From: Methanobacteriota archaeon
GTDB taxonomy: Archaea; Thermoplasmatota; DTKX01; GCA-020343715
NCBI GenBank assembly: GCA_030597775.1
Contig: JAUVRF010000098.1
Coordinates: 1-6,631 of the forward strand
Length of the DNA: 6,631 nucleotides
Reading direction: 5' to 3'
The notes beneath the pieces were generated by a model. That model ran no database searches, was not told the DNA's origin, and was given only the letters and a program-made list of their open reading frames with translations. The translations under genes were made by a program, and so were the position numbers. Positions 6,543 through 6,631 of this stretch are shown piece after piece. The stretch's first letter is position 1, and each line of letters opens with the position of its first letter.

Positions 6543-6554
6543 CATCCGGGGTGA

Positions 6555-6602
6555 TAGCCTGACCTGAATTAGGGAGATTGGCCTAGCCAGAATGAGGGAG
6601 AT
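6555..6602 (+). repeat. Imperfect direct repeat in the leader of the rightward gene
   Basis: TAGCC-(6 bases)-GAATTAGGGAGAT (6555-6578) recurs as TAGCC-(1 base)-GAATGAGGGAGAT (6584-6602). The cores GAAT-n-AGGGAGAT are 24 bases apart, and the second copy overlaps the first start codons of the downstream gene. A small duplication carrying a purine-rich ribosome-site-like sequence would explain it. Confidence 0.45.
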
Positions 6603-6631
6603 GGCGGACAGTATGGCGAAAAAAGGTAAGC
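6592..6631 (+). CDS. Start of an unidentified gene (3' partial)
   Basis: Only 13 codons are visible (MREMADSMAKKGK). In-frame ATGs occur at 6592, 6601 and 6613, and an in-frame stop (TGA, 6565-6567) bounds the frame upstream. Support for a real gene is positional: a perfect TATA box about 50 bases upstream and a divergent arrangement with the peptidase gene. The start is undecided, because the purine-rich AGGGAG copies lie at awkward distances from each ATG; 6613 would give a Lys-rich MAKKGK start. The product cannot be identified from so few residues. Confidence 0.4.
   Translation, partial: MREMADSMAKKGK

Noticed and set aside
4007..6624. One operon of peptidase, HPS-RraA and leuS
   Set aside because: The genes are co-directional, but each spacer contains its own TATA-like box and the first carries a hairpin plus T-run, so a single operon is not supported, although read-through cannot be excluded.

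Overview
The window looks like a G+C-rich archaeal chromosome segment. The best guess is a Thermoplasmata-like euryarchaeon, an inference from gene content rather than a measured placement. The evidence for archaea is an archaeal/eukaryotic-type leucyl-tRNA synthetase, a fused hexulose-6-phosphate synthase/RraA-like protein, an archaeal A24 prepilin peptidase with the archaeal-type C-terminal region, and archaeal TATA boxes at the expected distance from start codons. One of these TATA boxes implies a leaderless mRNA.

Layout. Bases 1-1092 (+) hold the 3' part of a gene for an unusual membrane protein: acidic Pro/Glu tandem repeats (132-bp unit), two membrane helices, a Lys/Arg patch, an Ala/Val-rich hydrophobic stretch, then two CxxC...CxxC zinc ribbons. 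It ends only 16 bp from the stop of the convergent leuS gene (1109-4006, -). Upstream of leuS on the same strand lie the HPS-RraA fusion (4063-5358, -) and then the prepilin peptidase (5420-6424, -). These three genes are co-directional, but each has its own TATA-like box in the short spacer before it (56, 61 and about 167 bp), so they need not form one operon. The last part (6425-6631) is a divergent promoter region with a second TATA box firing rightwards into a gene of which only the first codons are visible.

Functions. leuS charges tRNA-Leu. The fusion enzyme probably links pentose phosphate supply or formaldehyde handling (ribulose monophosphate route) to an RraA-type aldolase/decarboxylase fold. 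The peptidase processes type IV pilin-like or archaellin signal peptides at the membrane. The zinc-ribbon protein has no function I can name. No pathway clearly joins the four genes. I see no mobile element, CRISPR array, tRNA or rRNA. The most unusual content is the repeat-bearing zinc-ribbon membrane protein; the rest is mostly housekeeping with some informative start-site and promoter detail.
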